A stretch of DNA of 35,106 nt from JBPBQZ01 sp050955105 (GCA_050955105.1 JBPBQZ010000141.1:1-35106); one strand, 5' to 3'. Shown: positions 23,772-33,220, numbered from the stretch's first letter. Notes: generated from the letters alone by a model not told the origin. Numbers and translations: made by a program.

Positions 23772-25469
23772 TCAACCGATGAGCCCAGCCTGGCGAAGCA
23801 ATGCATCGGGGTAGTGTTGTTGCAAGAACGCAAGCGAATATTTGCCGCTCGTATAATCGGCTCGCAGCGCCTCGGGCGCACGTGCCGACGGCGCGCCATA
23901 CCCACCACCGCCCGGACTCGTGGCGATGACCCGATCGCCCTCTTGCACCGCGATGCCGGCAGCCTTGCTATCGAGTTGCTGCTGCTCGCCGTTCGCGCGG
24001 ATTAGTAGATAGCTACCTGACGCGGCGGACTCACCGCCGTCAACTCCCCACGGTCGGTTCGTGAAACGCTCGGCATGACCCGAGAAAGTGCCCTGGCTGG
24101 CGCACAGATAACGCAGCGTGCGTTGAATGCCCAGGCCTCCCCGGTGACGCCCCGCGCCGCCGGAGTCTTGGACGAATCCATACGATTCCACCAGCAGCGG
24201 GTACTCCAATTCGATCGCTTCAACCGGCAGATTGGAGCTGTTGGTCGTGTGCACCTGGGCGCCGTCCTTGCCGTCTTTTACGTAACGGCCACCACCGCCG
24301 CCGGCAACCACTTCCAGATAGATGAACAACTGTTTCGCATCCGACCCGCTCGCGAACCCCGCCAGCACCGTTGCGCCATGCGAGGCAGCTGTGCCGCGCT
24401 CGGGCAGCGCGGGCGTCAGCGCACCAATGATGATGTCGGCAATGCGCTGGCAGGTTTGTTGACGGTTCGCGACCGGCGCCGGAAACACCGCATGCACCAG
24501 CGAGCCGGCCGGCGCAATGATGTCAATGATGCTGAAGAAGCCAGCATTATTCGGCGCGGCGGGATCGAGCATGGCCTTAACCGCGTATCCCACCGCCGCA
24601 ACCGTCGCGCTGAGCGGACTATTGATATTGCCCTTTACCTGAGCCGCCGTTCCGGAGAAATCAACCTCGATCTTATGTTCAGTCACGGTGATCGCGACCT
24701 TGATGGGAATATCGCGGGCGCCTTGACCGTCGCTGTCCATCACATCTTCAAAGTAATACTTACCCGGTTTGACAGCAGCCAGCGCACGGCGCATGCGCAT
24801 TTCGGTGCGCTGGATCAATTCATCGAAAGCGGCGAGCAGAAAGTCGCTACCGTATTTGCCGATCACCTCCTTCATGCGGCTATCGCATAAGCGGCAGCCA
24901 GCGATCTGCGCGTAATAGTCCCCGCGCCGCTCGTGTGGAATGCGCACGTTGGTAAGCAACAGCTCGAGCAGGCGATCATCGAGCACGCCTTCCCTTACCA
25001 ATTTAATCGGCGGAATGCGCAAGCCCTCGTGGTAGATCTCCGTCGCGCGGCTATCCATGCCGCCGGGCGCGATGCCCCCGATATCGGAGTGATGCGCGAC
25101 GTTGCAGAAGAAGGCGATCAAGCGGTCGCCATCGAAAATGGGAATTGCCAAGCTGATGTCGGGCAGGTGCGTGCCGCCGGCGTGGAACGGATCGTTGGCC
25201 ACGAAGATGTCGCCTGGCTTGATCGCATCAGGCGTAAACACCCGACGGATGGCCCCGATGAAGCTGAACATCGAGCCCATGTGCATCGGAATGTTGCGCT
25301 CGGTCTGAGCCACCAGCCGGCCGTCGCAATCGATAATGGCGGCGCTATGGTCGTGACGCTCTTTGATGTTGCTCGAATAGGCACTGCGCATCAGTGCAAG
25401 GTAGCCTTCGTCCACGATCGAACGCAGGGCGTTGTGAAACACTTCCAGCTTGATGGGATCGATCTTCAT
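23772..25469 (-). CDS. hyuB: Hydantoinase B / oxoprolinase beta-type subunit
   Basis: A 565-residue protein of the HyuB family, the partner of the ATPase subunit in ATP-dependent opening of cyclic amides. DPIKLEVFHNALRSIVDEGY is the conserved start; VANDPFHAGGTHLPDISLAI (about residue 89), CNVAHHSDIGGIAPGGMDS (about 121) and, near the end, ATSPGGGGYGAPS are family signatures, with histidines and aspartates proposed to bind metal. The ATG at 25469 overlaps the hyuA stop in TGATG, so the two are translationally coupled. Full length for the family. The ring substrate could be a hydantoin, 5-oxoproline or a larger lactam; neighbours argue for an amino-acid lactam. Confidence 0.94.
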   Translation of the reverse strand: MKIDPIKLEVFHNALRSIVDEGYLALMRSAYSSNIKERHDHSAAIIDCDGRLVAQTERNIPMHMGSMFSFIGAIRRVFTPDAIKPGDIFVANDPFHAGGTHLPDISLAIPIFDGDRLIAFFCNVAHHSDIGGIAPGGMDSRATEIYHEGLRIPPIKLVREGVLDDRLLELLLTNVRIPHERRGDYYAQIAGCRLCDSRMKEVIGKYGSDFLLAAFDELIQRTEMRMRRALAAVKPGKYYFEDVMDSDGQGARDIPIKVAITVTEHKIEVDFSGTAAQVKGNINSPLSATVAAVGYAVKAMLDPAAPNNAGFFSIIDIIAPAGSLVHAVFPAPVANRQQTCQRIADIIIGALTPALPERGTAASHGATVLAGFASGSDAKQLFIYLEVVAGGGGGRYVKDGKDGAQVHTTNSSNLPVEAIELEYPLLVESYGFVQDSGGAGRHRGGLGIQRTLRYLCASQGTFSGHAERFTNRPWGVDGGESAASGSYLLIRANGEQQQLDSKAAGIAVQEGDRVIATSPGGGGYGAPSARAPEALRADYTSGKYSLAFLQQHYPDALLRQAGLIG

Positions 25470-27523
25470 CAGTTGAGCTCCATGATCAGGCTTGCATCTT
25501 CGGCAACCGAAATGGCATCGCCCGGGAACACCACCACCGTCGTATCAAGCTGTTCGACGATCGCCGGACCCATCACGCGGTGCCCCGGATGCAGCTGGCT
25601 GCGGTCGAAAACGGGCGTCTCCACCGTCACGTCGCCGGGATAGCACACGCCGCGCCGGTAATGGGCAGCCGGCTGCACCGCGCTCGCGGCAAGCGCACCA
25701 TCCTTGACCGCGTAATCGATCGAGCGCGCCACCGCGGTAACACGGTAATTGACGACCTCGACCATGTCGTTCGGGTTGAAGTAGCCGTACGCCCGCTCAT
25801 GCTCGGCGAAGAACATGCGGCGCAACGTATCCAACTCGGGAAGGTTCAATGCGTGGTCTACCTGCGCCATGCGCGCCAGCGGCACATGCAATTCGAAATT
25901 CTGTCCGACATAGCGCATATCGAGCGCGATATTGAGCGCCTGCCGCTCAGCGGAGATGCCTTCCTCCGCAAACCACTGCAGCGCCGCATCGCGCAGTTTT
26001 CCCAGCGTCTGACGGATCGGCGCAATCGAGGTCTGTTCCAATGACAGCCGAGCGCTGGCCGCGAATTCTTCAGTGAGGTCGCACGACAGCAGGCCCTGCG
26101 CGCACAAGATGCCCGGGCTTGGCGGGATAATCGCTCGCGCGATGCCGAGACTGCGTGCCACATCGGCCGCATGCAGCGGCCCGGCGCCGCCGAACGCCAT
26201 CAGCGCGAAATCTTTCGGGTCATGACCGCGCTCGACCGAAATCGAGCGGATTGCGCGCACCATGTTGGATACCACGATCTCCAGGACGCCCAGCGCGACG
26301 TTCTCCACCGTCATGCCCATCTGCTCGGCGAGCGGTTCGAACACACGGCGCGCCGCCGCGCTATCGAGTGGCATGCCGCCGCCTAACAGACCGCGGCTCG
26401 AAAGTCGGCCAAGCACCAGGTTGGCGTCGGAGACCGTCGCGCGGGTTCCGCCGGTGCCGTAGCAGGCCGGTCCCGGCACGGCGCCGGCGCTTTCCGGGCC
26501 CACTTTCAGCAGCCCATCTGAATCAAACCAGACGATCGAGCCGCCGCCGGCACCGATCGTATGAATATCGACCATCGGCAGACGGATCGGAAACTCGCCC
26601 ACATGACGTCCCACCGCGGTCTGCGCCTTGCCCTCGCGAATCAGGCAAACGTCCGCGCTGGTACCGCCCATGTCGAGCGTTATCACATCCGGGTAGCCGG
26701 TCTGGCGCGCTACTGCTGAAGCGCCCACCACGCCGGCGGAAGGACCGGACAGCGCAGTGCGAATCGGGAAGCGCGTGGCGCGTCTGATCGACATCAGCCC
26801 ACCGCTCGACTGCGAGATGAAAATCGGCGCAGATGGCGCGATCTTTTCGACCTGGGTGCGCAGCGAAGTCAGGTAGCGCGCAGTGACCGGCTGGACATAG
26901 GCGTTAAGCACCGTGGTCGAAAAGCGCTCGAACTCGCGGAATTCGGGGTTGACCTCGCTCGACACCGAAATCGGCATACCGGGAAAGCGCGCCGCCAACC
27001 GTTCCGCGAAACGCTGCTCATTGCGCGGATTGACGAATGAGAACAGGAAGCACACCGCGCAGGCTTGCGCATCGCTCGCCTCGACCTGATCCAGCACTCG
27101 TTCGATTTCCTCGTCCGATGGATCGGTCAACACCTGGCCGCTGGCCATCACGCGCTCCGACAACTCCAAGCGGCGGTGTCGTTCAACCAGCGGCGCGGGC
27201 ATGTCGCGTTGCAGATCATACATATCAGGGCGCACCTGGCGGCCAATCTCGATCAGATCCTTGAAGCCTTTGGTGGTGACGAGGGCGACCGTACTGCCCT
27301 TTTTCTCCAACAGCGAATTCAACGCCACCGTCGTGCCGTGCTTCAACTCGACGAGCCGATCACCGTCGCTCAGCAATTGAAAAATACCCGTGACGATGGC
27401 ATCAGACGGATCGGCCGGAGTGGACGGCAGCTTCAGTAGCCGCCCGGTGCCAGTTGATACGTCAACCGCGTAAAAGTCAGTGAAGGTACCGCCCACATCT
27501 ACGCCTATCGACCAATATTTCAT
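25469..27523 (-). CDS. hyuA: Hydantoinase A / oxoprolinase alpha-type subunit
   Basis: A 684-residue ATP-binding subunit, starting MKYWSIGVDVGGTFTDFYAV after a GGA. This N-terminal loop (Hydant_A_N) and the central ITLDMGGTSADVCLIREGKA (about residue 275) and VDIHTIGAGGGSIVWFDSDG (about 312) form the actin-like ATPase core; PACYGTGGTRATVSDANLVL and FGGAGPLHAADVARSLGI follow. In this family ATP phosphorylates the lactam oxygen before hydrolysis by the B subunit. It lies 59 bases after the TRAP binding protein gene, suggesting the imported compound is, or becomes, a cyclic amide. Length and motifs are complete. Acetone-carboxylase-like roles are unlikely as no third subunit is present. Confidence 0.94.
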   Translation of the reverse strand: MKYWSIGVDVGGTFTDFYAVDVSTGTGRLLKLPSTPADPSDAIVTGIFQLLSDGDRLVELKHGTTVALNSLLEKKGSTVALVTTKGFKDLIEIGRQVRPDMYDLQRDMPAPLVERHRRLELSERVMASGQVLTDPSDEEIERVLDQVEASDAQACAVCFLFSFVNPRNEQRFAERLAARFPGMPISVSSEVNPEFREFERFSTTVLNAYVQPVTARYLTSLRTQVEKIAPSAPIFISQSSGGLMSIRRATRFPIRTALSGPSAGVVGASAVARQTGYPDVITLDMGGTSADVCLIREGKAQTAVGRHVGEFPIRLPMVDIHTIGAGGGSIVWFDSDGLLKVGPESAGAVPGPACYGTGGTRATVSDANLVLGRLSSRGLLGGGMPLDSAAARRVFEPLAEQMGMTVENVALGVLEIVVSNMVRAIRSISVERGHDPKDFALMAFGGAGPLHAADVARSLGIARAIIPPSPGILCAQGLLSCDLTEEFAASARLSLEQTSIAPIRQTLGKLRDAALQWFAEEGISAERQALNIALDMRYVGQNFELHVPLARMAQVDHALNLPELDTLRRMFFAEHERAYGYFNPNDMVEVVNYRVTAVARSIDYAVKDGALAASAVQPAAHYRRGVCYPGDVTVETPVFDRSQLHPGHRVMGPAIVEQLDTTVVVFPGDAISVAEDASLIMELN

Positions 27524-27582
27524 AAGAATTCCGTACTGTTATTCCAACGACTGCGATAGCTGGCAATGCAGTGATCAAGCCG

Positions 27583-28569
27583 CTACTTCAGCGACTGGAT
27601 CGACTCGACGAAACCTTTCGGCCAATAGCCTTGTTGTTCCAACTTCAAGCTCAGGTCATTGACGTATTTCGAAAACGCGGCGCGCTCGATCGGCAGGAAC
27701 TTCGCGCCTTGCGCTTCCATTTGCGCGCGCCACACCGGCACATTCTTCTGCACTTCCGCGTTGTATATCTGGCCGCCCTCAGTCCAGGCGTCTTCGATCA
27801 CGGCGCGCTGCTGCGGCGAGAGGCTCTTCCAGATGTCTTCGTTGATACTGAGCGTCACCACCTGCGGGTACTCGTCGATCATCGTGACGTTCTTGGCTAC
27901 CTCAGTGAATTTCGACGAGGTCAACAAATCGAACGGACTGGTCACGGCGTCGATCACGCCTTGCGAAAGCGCCAGATATACCTGGCTCCATGGGATATCG
28001 GTGATGGTTGCGCCCAGGCCGCCCTTGCCCCAGTAGCGCGTGATCGTTTCGCTGTTCCACAGGCGCAAGCGCATTTGCCGCACGTCGTCCAGCGTGGTGA
28101 TCGGCTTGGTAGACACCAGCACGCGGAACGGGCCCCGCCACCAAGGCTGCACACCAATGATCACGTGCTGATTGCCCTTCTTTTCGACATCGGCGTTGGC
28201 CGCCGCGAAAATCGGCGAGGCCAGCCAGCTTGCAAACATGGCGCGGTCGCGAAACAGGAATGGCACGTTTGCAACACGCATCCCTGGCGAATACGGCAGA
28301 TAAAAAGTCAGGTCATCGATGAAGCCGCCCTGGATGCCTTCACGTACATTCTCGACCTCCTGCGAGCCTTCACCCAGTTGGCCGCCCGGAAAGATCTGCA
28401 CGTGAATGCCGGCGTTCTTCGCGTTCACCAACTTGGCGAACTTCACCGTCGCTTCCCCCTGTGTCGAATTCGCCGGCACCAGGGTACCAATCGAAATGTC
28501 GATATCTTTTGCTTCGGCCACCTTGCTGAACATCACGACGCAGCACATCAATGCAATTGCGATTTTCAT
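27583..28569 (-). CDS. dctP: TRAP transporter substrate-binding protein (DctP family)
   Basis: A 328-residue periplasmic receptor. The ATG at 28569, with GGAT upstream, gives the signal peptide MKIAIALMCCVVMFSKVAEA; an ATG four codons earlier is less likely. The mature protein starts KDIDISIGTLVPANSTQGEA and carries NAGIHVQIFPGGQLGEGSQE, the usual DctP pattern, then FGGRG-like GPFRVLVSTKPITTLDDVRQ, the region with the arginine that binds a carboxylate, and SLSPQQRAVIEDAW near the end. TRAP receptors generally bind carboxylic acids, so the ligand probably has a carboxylate. It is third after dctM and dctQ, an order reversed relative to the more usual PQM. Confidence 0.93.
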   Translation of the reverse strand: MKIAIALMCCVVMFSKVAEAKDIDISIGTLVPANSTQGEATVKFAKLVNAKNAGIHVQIFPGGQLGEGSQEVENVREGIQGGFIDDLTFYLPYSPGMRVANVPFLFRDRAMFASWLASPIFAAANADVEKKGNQHVIIGVQPWWRGPFRVLVSTKPITTLDDVRQMRLRLWNSETITRYWGKGGLGATITDIPWSQVYLALSQGVIDAVTSPFDLLTSSKFTEVAKNVTMIDEYPQVVTLSINEDIWKSLSPQQRAVIEDAWTEGGQIYNAEVQKNVPVWRAQMEAQGAKFLPIERAAFSKYVNDLSLKLEQQGYWPKGFVESIQSLK

Positions 28570-28581
28570 GGTTTCATCCAA

Positions 28582-29118
28582 TCATTGAACTTGTACGGAA
28601 TTTGGGGTACTACCGAATCGTCTGCCACAGTACTTGCCGACAGTGTTGACTAGAATTGCCAGACTGGTCAGCGCGCCGCTGAGAATCAATGGAATGTAGT
28701 AAATGGCCAGTGGCCAATGCAGATAGGGCGTTTGAGAAGTCATGCCGGTCTGCGCTTTCAGGTACGCGCAATATGCGAATCCCAGCATCACGGCCAGCGT
28801 GAGCGCGGTTGCCAGCACGCGCTGCGCGGCCCGCAGGCGCGGCGGCAGTCTTTCGACCACGAACATCATGGCGATGTCGTGCCCGCTCCGATAAACCTCG
28901 GCGAGCCCCAGGGTATAGAGATAGACCACCAGCACCGTGACGATTTCCGAAGCACCGGACAACGAGCTATGTCCGATGTAGCGCAGGAGCATATCGGCGC
29001 AAAGCAGCATGAAGATCGCCAGAAAAATGATGATGTTGATCACGTTCACAGCCGACAGCACCCAGCCGAGCAGGGCCGCCAATCCGCGCCCTGTAGATTT
29101 CGATTCTCGTCGCGTCAT
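28582..29118 (-). CDS. dctQ: TRAP transporter small permease (DctQ family)
   Basis: A 178-residue inner-membrane protein from the ATG at 29118, which overlaps the dctM stop in an ATGA and decides the start over one 15 bases upstream. Four hydrophobic segments are evident, around VLSAVNVINIIIFLAIFMLL, IVTVLVVYLYTLGLAEVY, VLATALTLAVMLGFAYCAYL and LAIYYIPLILSGALTSLAIL, as expected for DctQ. The motif LSGASEIVTVL lies near residue 53 and the segment before the third helix is arginine rich. It forms the membrane complex with the DctM protein. Confidence 0.93.
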   Translation of the reverse strand: MTRRESKSTGRGLAALLGWVLSAVNVINIIIFLAIFMLLCADMLLRYIGHSSLSGASEIVTVLVVYLYTLGLAEVYRSGHDIAMMFVVERLPPRLRAAQRVLATALTLAVMLGFAYCAYLKAQTGMTSQTPYLHWPLAIYYIPLILSGALTSLAILVNTVGKYCGRRFGSTPNSVQVQ

Positions 29119-30404
29119 TGGCCCAGGATCCAAGTTGGCAGCGCGAGGGATATCGCCGGAACATAAGTGATGAGCAACAGCGCTACCCCGAGCGGAATGA
29201 AGAACGGCAACACGCCGCGCGCCAACTCGCCGATGCGCAGCCCGGTCATGTTCGATGCCACGAACAAGCCGACGCCCACGGGCGGATGGATCACTCCGAG
29301 CAGCAGATTGAAGTTGAGAATCACGCCGAACTGGATCGGGCTAACGCCCATCAATTGCATCGCAGGCACCAAGATCGGCGTGAGAATCAGCAGCGCCGGC
29401 ACACCTTCCAGGAATACGCCGACGAGCAGCAGGAACGCGTTGATGATCAGCAGCTTAAAAATCATCGGATAATGCATTGCCGCAAACCAATCGGCCGCCT
29501 CCGCGGCGACGCTGTCGCGCGTGATGATCCACGACAGAACGCTGGACGCGCCGATCAACAGCATGATCGAGGCCGTCGACAAGATGGTGTGGTTGATCGC
29601 GTTCCACACGCCCTTCCACGTCAATTCGCGATAGACGAACGTTGCTAGCAACAGGCTGTAGATACACGCCGCAACGCCCGCTTCTGTCGGCGTCACGATG
29701 CCAAAGGCAATGCCCGAAAGAATCAGCAGCGGCGAGATAAGCGCCGGAACCGCATACACGAGATCTTTTATGCGCTGCTCAAGCGGCGGCAGCTTGAATG
29801 CGGGGAACTCCTGCCACTTGAAGCGATAGCTGAAGTACACGAACACCATCAGGCAGAACGCCACGAGCAAGCCCGGCAGCAGGCCTGCCAGCAGCATTTT
29901 CCCGAGCGACTGGCCCGCGGTGATCGCATAAATGATCATCACGATCGAGGTTTGACTCAGCCCGCCGAGCACGCTGGAGGCGAGCACCAGCGAAGTGGAA
30001 AACTTGAGCGAGTAGCCGGCCTCGGCCATCGACTTGATCCCCACGCGGCCAAGCCCCGCGAGGTCGGCCAGTGCCGATCCGGAGATGCCGGCGAAGATCA
30101 GCGAGGCGACAATCAACACTTGCGCCAAGGCTCCGGGTAGCCAGCCCACCATCGCCAGCGAGGCGCCGACGATGCGCCGGGTGATGCCGCCCTCATTCAT
30201 GATTTCGGCGGTCAGAATAAAGAACGGCACAGCCAGCAGTTCGAAGCTGTTGATCCCCGATACGAAATAAGTGGGAATGACCAGCAGCGGCACATGCGAA
30301 ACGAATATTAGGAACCCAAAGCAAGCTGCCAGCATGGCAATTCCCAATGGGATGCCAAGCAACAGCAACACGCAAAATATCGCAAGCACAATAAATGTTG
30401 CCAT
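29115..30404 (-). CDS. dctM: TRAP transporter large permease (DctM family)
   Basis: A 429-residue membrane protein, first gene of the nine-gene operon, from the ATG at 30404 (MATFIVLAIFCVLLLLGIPL); the open frame upstream runs into the promoter and is not coding. About twelve hydrophobic segments span the length. DctM signatures include FILTAEIMNEGGITRRIVGA near residue 70, FAGISGSALADLAGLGRVGI near 115, and LNFNLLLGVIHPPVGVGLFV near the C-terminus. It uses ion gradients to move the ligand delivered by DctP. The shared operator-promoter D lies 122-186 bases upstream. Confidence 0.95.
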   Translation of the reverse strand: MATFIVLAIFCVLLLLGIPLGIAMLAACFGFLIFVSHVPLLVIPTYFVSGINSFELLAVPFFILTAEIMNEGGITRRIVGASLAMVGWLPGALAQVLIVASLIFAGISGSALADLAGLGRVGIKSMAEAGYSLKFSTSLVLASSVLGGLSQTSIVMIIYAITAGQSLGKMLLAGLLPGLLVAFCLMVFVYFSYRFKWQEFPAFKLPPLEQRIKDLVYAVPALISPLLILSGIAFGIVTPTEAGVAACIYSLLLATFVYRELTWKGVWNAINHTILSTASIMLLIGASSVLSWIITRDSVAAEAADWFAAMHYPMIFKLLIINAFLLLVGVFLEGVPALLILTPILVPAMQLMGVSPIQFGVILNFNLLLGVIHPPVGVGLFVASNMTGLRIGELARGVLPFFIPLGVALLLITYVPAISLALPTWILGQ

Positions 30405-30525
30405 CAATACCTCGTCAACTGGCTCAGGCGCATTTCGCCACGCGGCGCAACAGGAAGACGCATTGGCACCCATCACTCCGGCTGCCCTACCCTGTTCTCC
30501 GTAGCAACATAGATGGAGCGACCTA

Positions 30526-30590
30526 ATTTTTGACGCGCCAGACATAAGTGTCAATTAAGCCAAAATCGACTTTATATAAGCTGAACTTAT
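30526..30590 (-). promoter_or_regulatory. Shared LysR-type operator-promoter, site D (drives TRAP-hyu operon)
   Basis: On the minus strand: ATAAG-N5-CTTAT palindrome (30576-30590), 21 bases including AAGTCGATTTTGG, a consensus -35 TTGACA (complement 30549-30554), 17 bases, -10 AAAAAT (complement 30526-30531). The predicted start is near 30519, 115 bases before dctM. The outer half of the palindrome overlaps the stop codon of the GMC gene, so transcription from upstream could also read in. This is the strongest -35 of the four intact copies. Confidence 0.85.
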
Positions 30591-32239
30591 TGAGGGTTCT
30601 TATGATCCTCTAGGATCATCGCCGCGCCTTTTTCGGCGATCACGATCACCGTCGAATTGATGTTGCCTGCCACCATTGACGGCATAACCGACGAGTCGAC
30701 CACCCGTAAGCCGCGTACGCCTTTGACTCGCAGCCGTGCATCGACTACCGATCGTGGGCCGCTTCCCATCTTGCAGGTGCCGGCCGCGTGATGGGTCGAG
30801 CGACCTTGGCTGCGGCAGAACGCCAACCATTCCTCATCGCTCTGCACGGCAGGGCCTGGTATCAGTTCCGCCGCAACGTACTCGCAGATCGGAGCGCTGG
30901 ACATGATGCGACGTGCAATCCGGAGCGCGGACAGCAGCGCCTGCTGGTCCGCCTCGGATTGAAAGAAATTGAAACGGATGCGCGGTGCACTGGCGGGGTC
31001 GAGGTCGCGGATTTGCACGCTGCCTCGGCTTTCCGGACGCATCAGCGACACCACTAACGTGAAGGCGGGAAAACGGTACAGACCGAAGTGCTTGGCATCG
31101 GGCCGCGGATCGCCGCGCGCCCAGCCTAATAACGAGATGTGCGCATCGGGAATGGGCAAGTGCGGCGCAGTGCGCATGAAGCCGATGCAGTAAGACGCGT
31201 TGCCGGCCAACGCGCCGCGGCGCCGTACCAGGTAATCGAGCATCATCGCGGCACGCCGGATCGGATGCACCACCTCATCGGTCACAGTAATCGAGTGTGT
31301 GCAGCGATAGGCGAGATTGACGCCAAAGTGATCTTCCAGGTCGCCACCCACACCCGGCAGATCGGCAACGATGTCGATTCCGTGTTCACGCAACAGATCA
31401 GCCGGCCCTACTCCCGAGCGCTGCAGCAGTTGCGGCGAATTGAACGCTCCGGCACAGAGAATGACTTCGCAGCGCGCAGCGATGCGCTGCTCGACGCCGT
31501 CGCATTGGAACACGACCGCCTTCGCCACTTTGTTTTCGAACACAACCCCGGCTACCAGGCAATGCTGAAACACGTGCAGGTTCGAGCGTCGGAGCGCCGG
31601 CCGCAGATACTCTGCCGCGCTGCTGCTGCGACGTCCGTTACGCACGGTCATTTGCGGCCGGCCGAAGCCTTCCGCAGACTCACCCGTGACATCGGGGTTG
31701 AACGGAAAGCCGCAGCGCCCCGCGGCGTCGACAAACGCTTCGCCCAGCACATGGCGCGGCGCATCGATCACATTGATCGGCCCTTGCGCCCCGTGGTAAG
31801 GACCGTCGCCGCGGACATGTTGCTCCGCGCCGCGGAAATACGGCAGCAGGTCGTCGTAGCCCCAGCCCACATTGCCGAGCGCGCGCCACCGATCATAATC
31901 GGCACGATGCCCGCGCATGTAGGTCAAACCGTTAATTGAACCGGTGCCACCAAGGAGCTTACCCCGCGCCTGATAACTGATTGCCCCGTCCAATCCCGGC
32001 TCGGGTTCGCTGCGATAACCCCAATTCACAGCGGCATCACCATACAGCTTTCCAAACGCAAGCGGCATCGTGACCCATAAGTTGCGGTCGCTCCCACCAG
32101 CTTCGAGCAGAGCAACCGAGAAGCGCCCCGACTCGCTTAATCGAGAGGCGAGCACACAGCCGGCCGACCCGGCACCGACCACCACAAAGTCAAAGGTGTG
32201 CGGCACGGCAGGCTTATTCGAATCATTAAGAGCGCTCAT
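30587..32239 (-). CDS. GMC oxidoreductase (choline/alcohol dehydrogenase-like flavoprotein)
   Basis: A 550-residue FAD enzyme with the N-terminal FAD loop FDFVVVGAGSAGCVLASRLS (about 16-35), the GMC signature RGKLLGGTGSINGLTYMRGH (about 91-110), LCAGAFNSPQLLQRSGVG near residue 270, and the C-terminal catalytic histidine/asparagine regions STHHAAGTCKMG and SMVAGNINST. The family oxidises primary or secondary alcohols; CTP-type relatives act on choline or polyethylene glycol. The ATG at 32239 overlaps the reductase stop in an ATGA, so both are coupled and probably act on the same alcohol/carbonyl compound. It ends KNPQ with its TAA inside operator D. Confidence 0.93.
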   Translation of the reverse strand: MSALNDSNKPAVPHTFDFVVVGAGSAGCVLASRLSESGRFSVALLEAGGSDRNLWVTMPLAFGKLYGDAAVNWGYRSEPEPGLDGAISYQARGKLLGGTGSINGLTYMRGHRADYDRWRALGNVGWGYDDLLPYFRGAEQHVRGDGPYHGAQGPINVIDAPRHVLGEAFVDAAGRCGFPFNPDVTGESAEGFGRPQMTVRNGRRSSSAAEYLRPALRRSNLHVFQHCLVAGVVFENKVAKAVVFQCDGVEQRIAARCEVILCAGAFNSPQLLQRSGVGPADLLREHGIDIVADLPGVGGDLEDHFGVNLAYRCTHSITVTDEVVHPIRRAAMMLDYLVRRRGALAGNASYCIGFMRTAPHLPIPDAHISLLGWARGDPRPDAKHFGLYRFPAFTLVVSLMRPESRGSVQIRDLDPASAPRIRFNFFQSEADQQALLSALRIARRIMSSAPICEYVAAELIPGPAVQSDEEWLAFCRSQGRSTHHAAGTCKMGSGPRSVVDARLRVKGVRGLRVVDSSVMPSMVAGNINSTVIVIAEKGAAMILEDHKNPQ

Positions 32240-33220
32240 GCGCTACCGAACGCCGGCGGCAGTGCGTCAAGCTCGGCCATCTCTTGCCTGCTCAGCGCCA
32301 GCGTGGTTGCCCGCACATTGTCGTCAAGATAGCGGTGCTTGATCATGCCTGGGATTGGCACCACGTGCTCGCCCTGGTGCAACAGCCAGGCCAGTGCTAC
32401 CGCGGCCGGCGACGCGCCGCCGTGGCGCTCGCCGATTTCCCGGACCTTTTGCACATACACCATGTTCTGTTGCATCGCTGCCTCGCTGTAGCGCGGGCTC
32501 GAGCGGCGCAAATCGCCCGGCGCGAAGGCATCGCCCGGGGTTGATGCGGCCGGCCAGAAAACCGCGCCCGAGGGGCGCGTAAGGCACGAAGCCCACCCGG
32601 TTAGCGTGGCACCAAGGAACAATCTCGGCCAATTGATCCCGTGCCCACAGCGACATCTCAGATTCGACACATGCGATCGGATGGACACTGTGAGCACGCT
32701 GTAGCTCGTCGAGCGAAACGGCGGATAGCCCGATAGCGTGAATCTTCCCGGCACGTACCATCTCGGCCAGGAACCCGATTGACTCTTCAATCGCGACCGC
32801 CGGGTCGACCCGGTGCAGGTAATAGAGGTCGATATATTCGGTACGCAGTCGCTGCAGCGACCCATCAAGCGCTTGTTTCAAATGCGCCGGACGCCCATTT
32901 GGCTTGACCTGAAATTGCTCGCGGTCGGTGAAAGTCAGGCCGCCCTTGGTCGACAGGACAACCCGGTTGCGCAGCCCCTGCAGCGCGCGTCCTAATATTG
33001 TTTCGCCGGTGTGCGGGCCATACAAGTCGGCGGTATCAATCAAGGTAACGCCGTAATCCGCAGCCCGATGCAGCACGGAGACCGCCTCCTGCTCGCTGCC
33101 CGGTCCGTACCAACCGGCCATTGCGGCGCAGCCGATACCGATCGCGCCGACTTCGAGCGGGCCGAGTGTTCGCGTCGGAATTTTGTCCGACGCGCCTGTA
33201 GGACGTGCTGTCTCAGTCAT
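32236..33220 (-). pseudogene. Aldo/keto reductase, single-base frameshift in a G/C run
   Basis: An NADP-dependent aldo/keto reductase split between two frames. The first, from the ATG at 33220, has DTADLYGPHTGETILGRAL (catalytic Asp and Tyr), VVLSTKGGLTF (lysine), IDLYYLHRVDP (histidine) and VPYAPLGRGFLAGRINPG. At 32533-32540, in a run reading CCCCGGG on the coding strand, one extra base moves the sense into the second frame: DAFAPGDLRRSSPRYSEAAM, then PIPGMIKHRYLDDNVRATTL to the end. The total of 985 bases is one more than 328 codons, the family size. Because it is first in a coupled, regulated pair, a homopolymer sequencing error is a real alternative to true loss. Confidence 0.88.

Noticed and set aside
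28582..29133. Earlier start (29133) for the small TRAP permease
   Set aside because: The ATG at 29118 overlaps the dctM stop as ATGA, the coupling also seen elsewhere in these operons.
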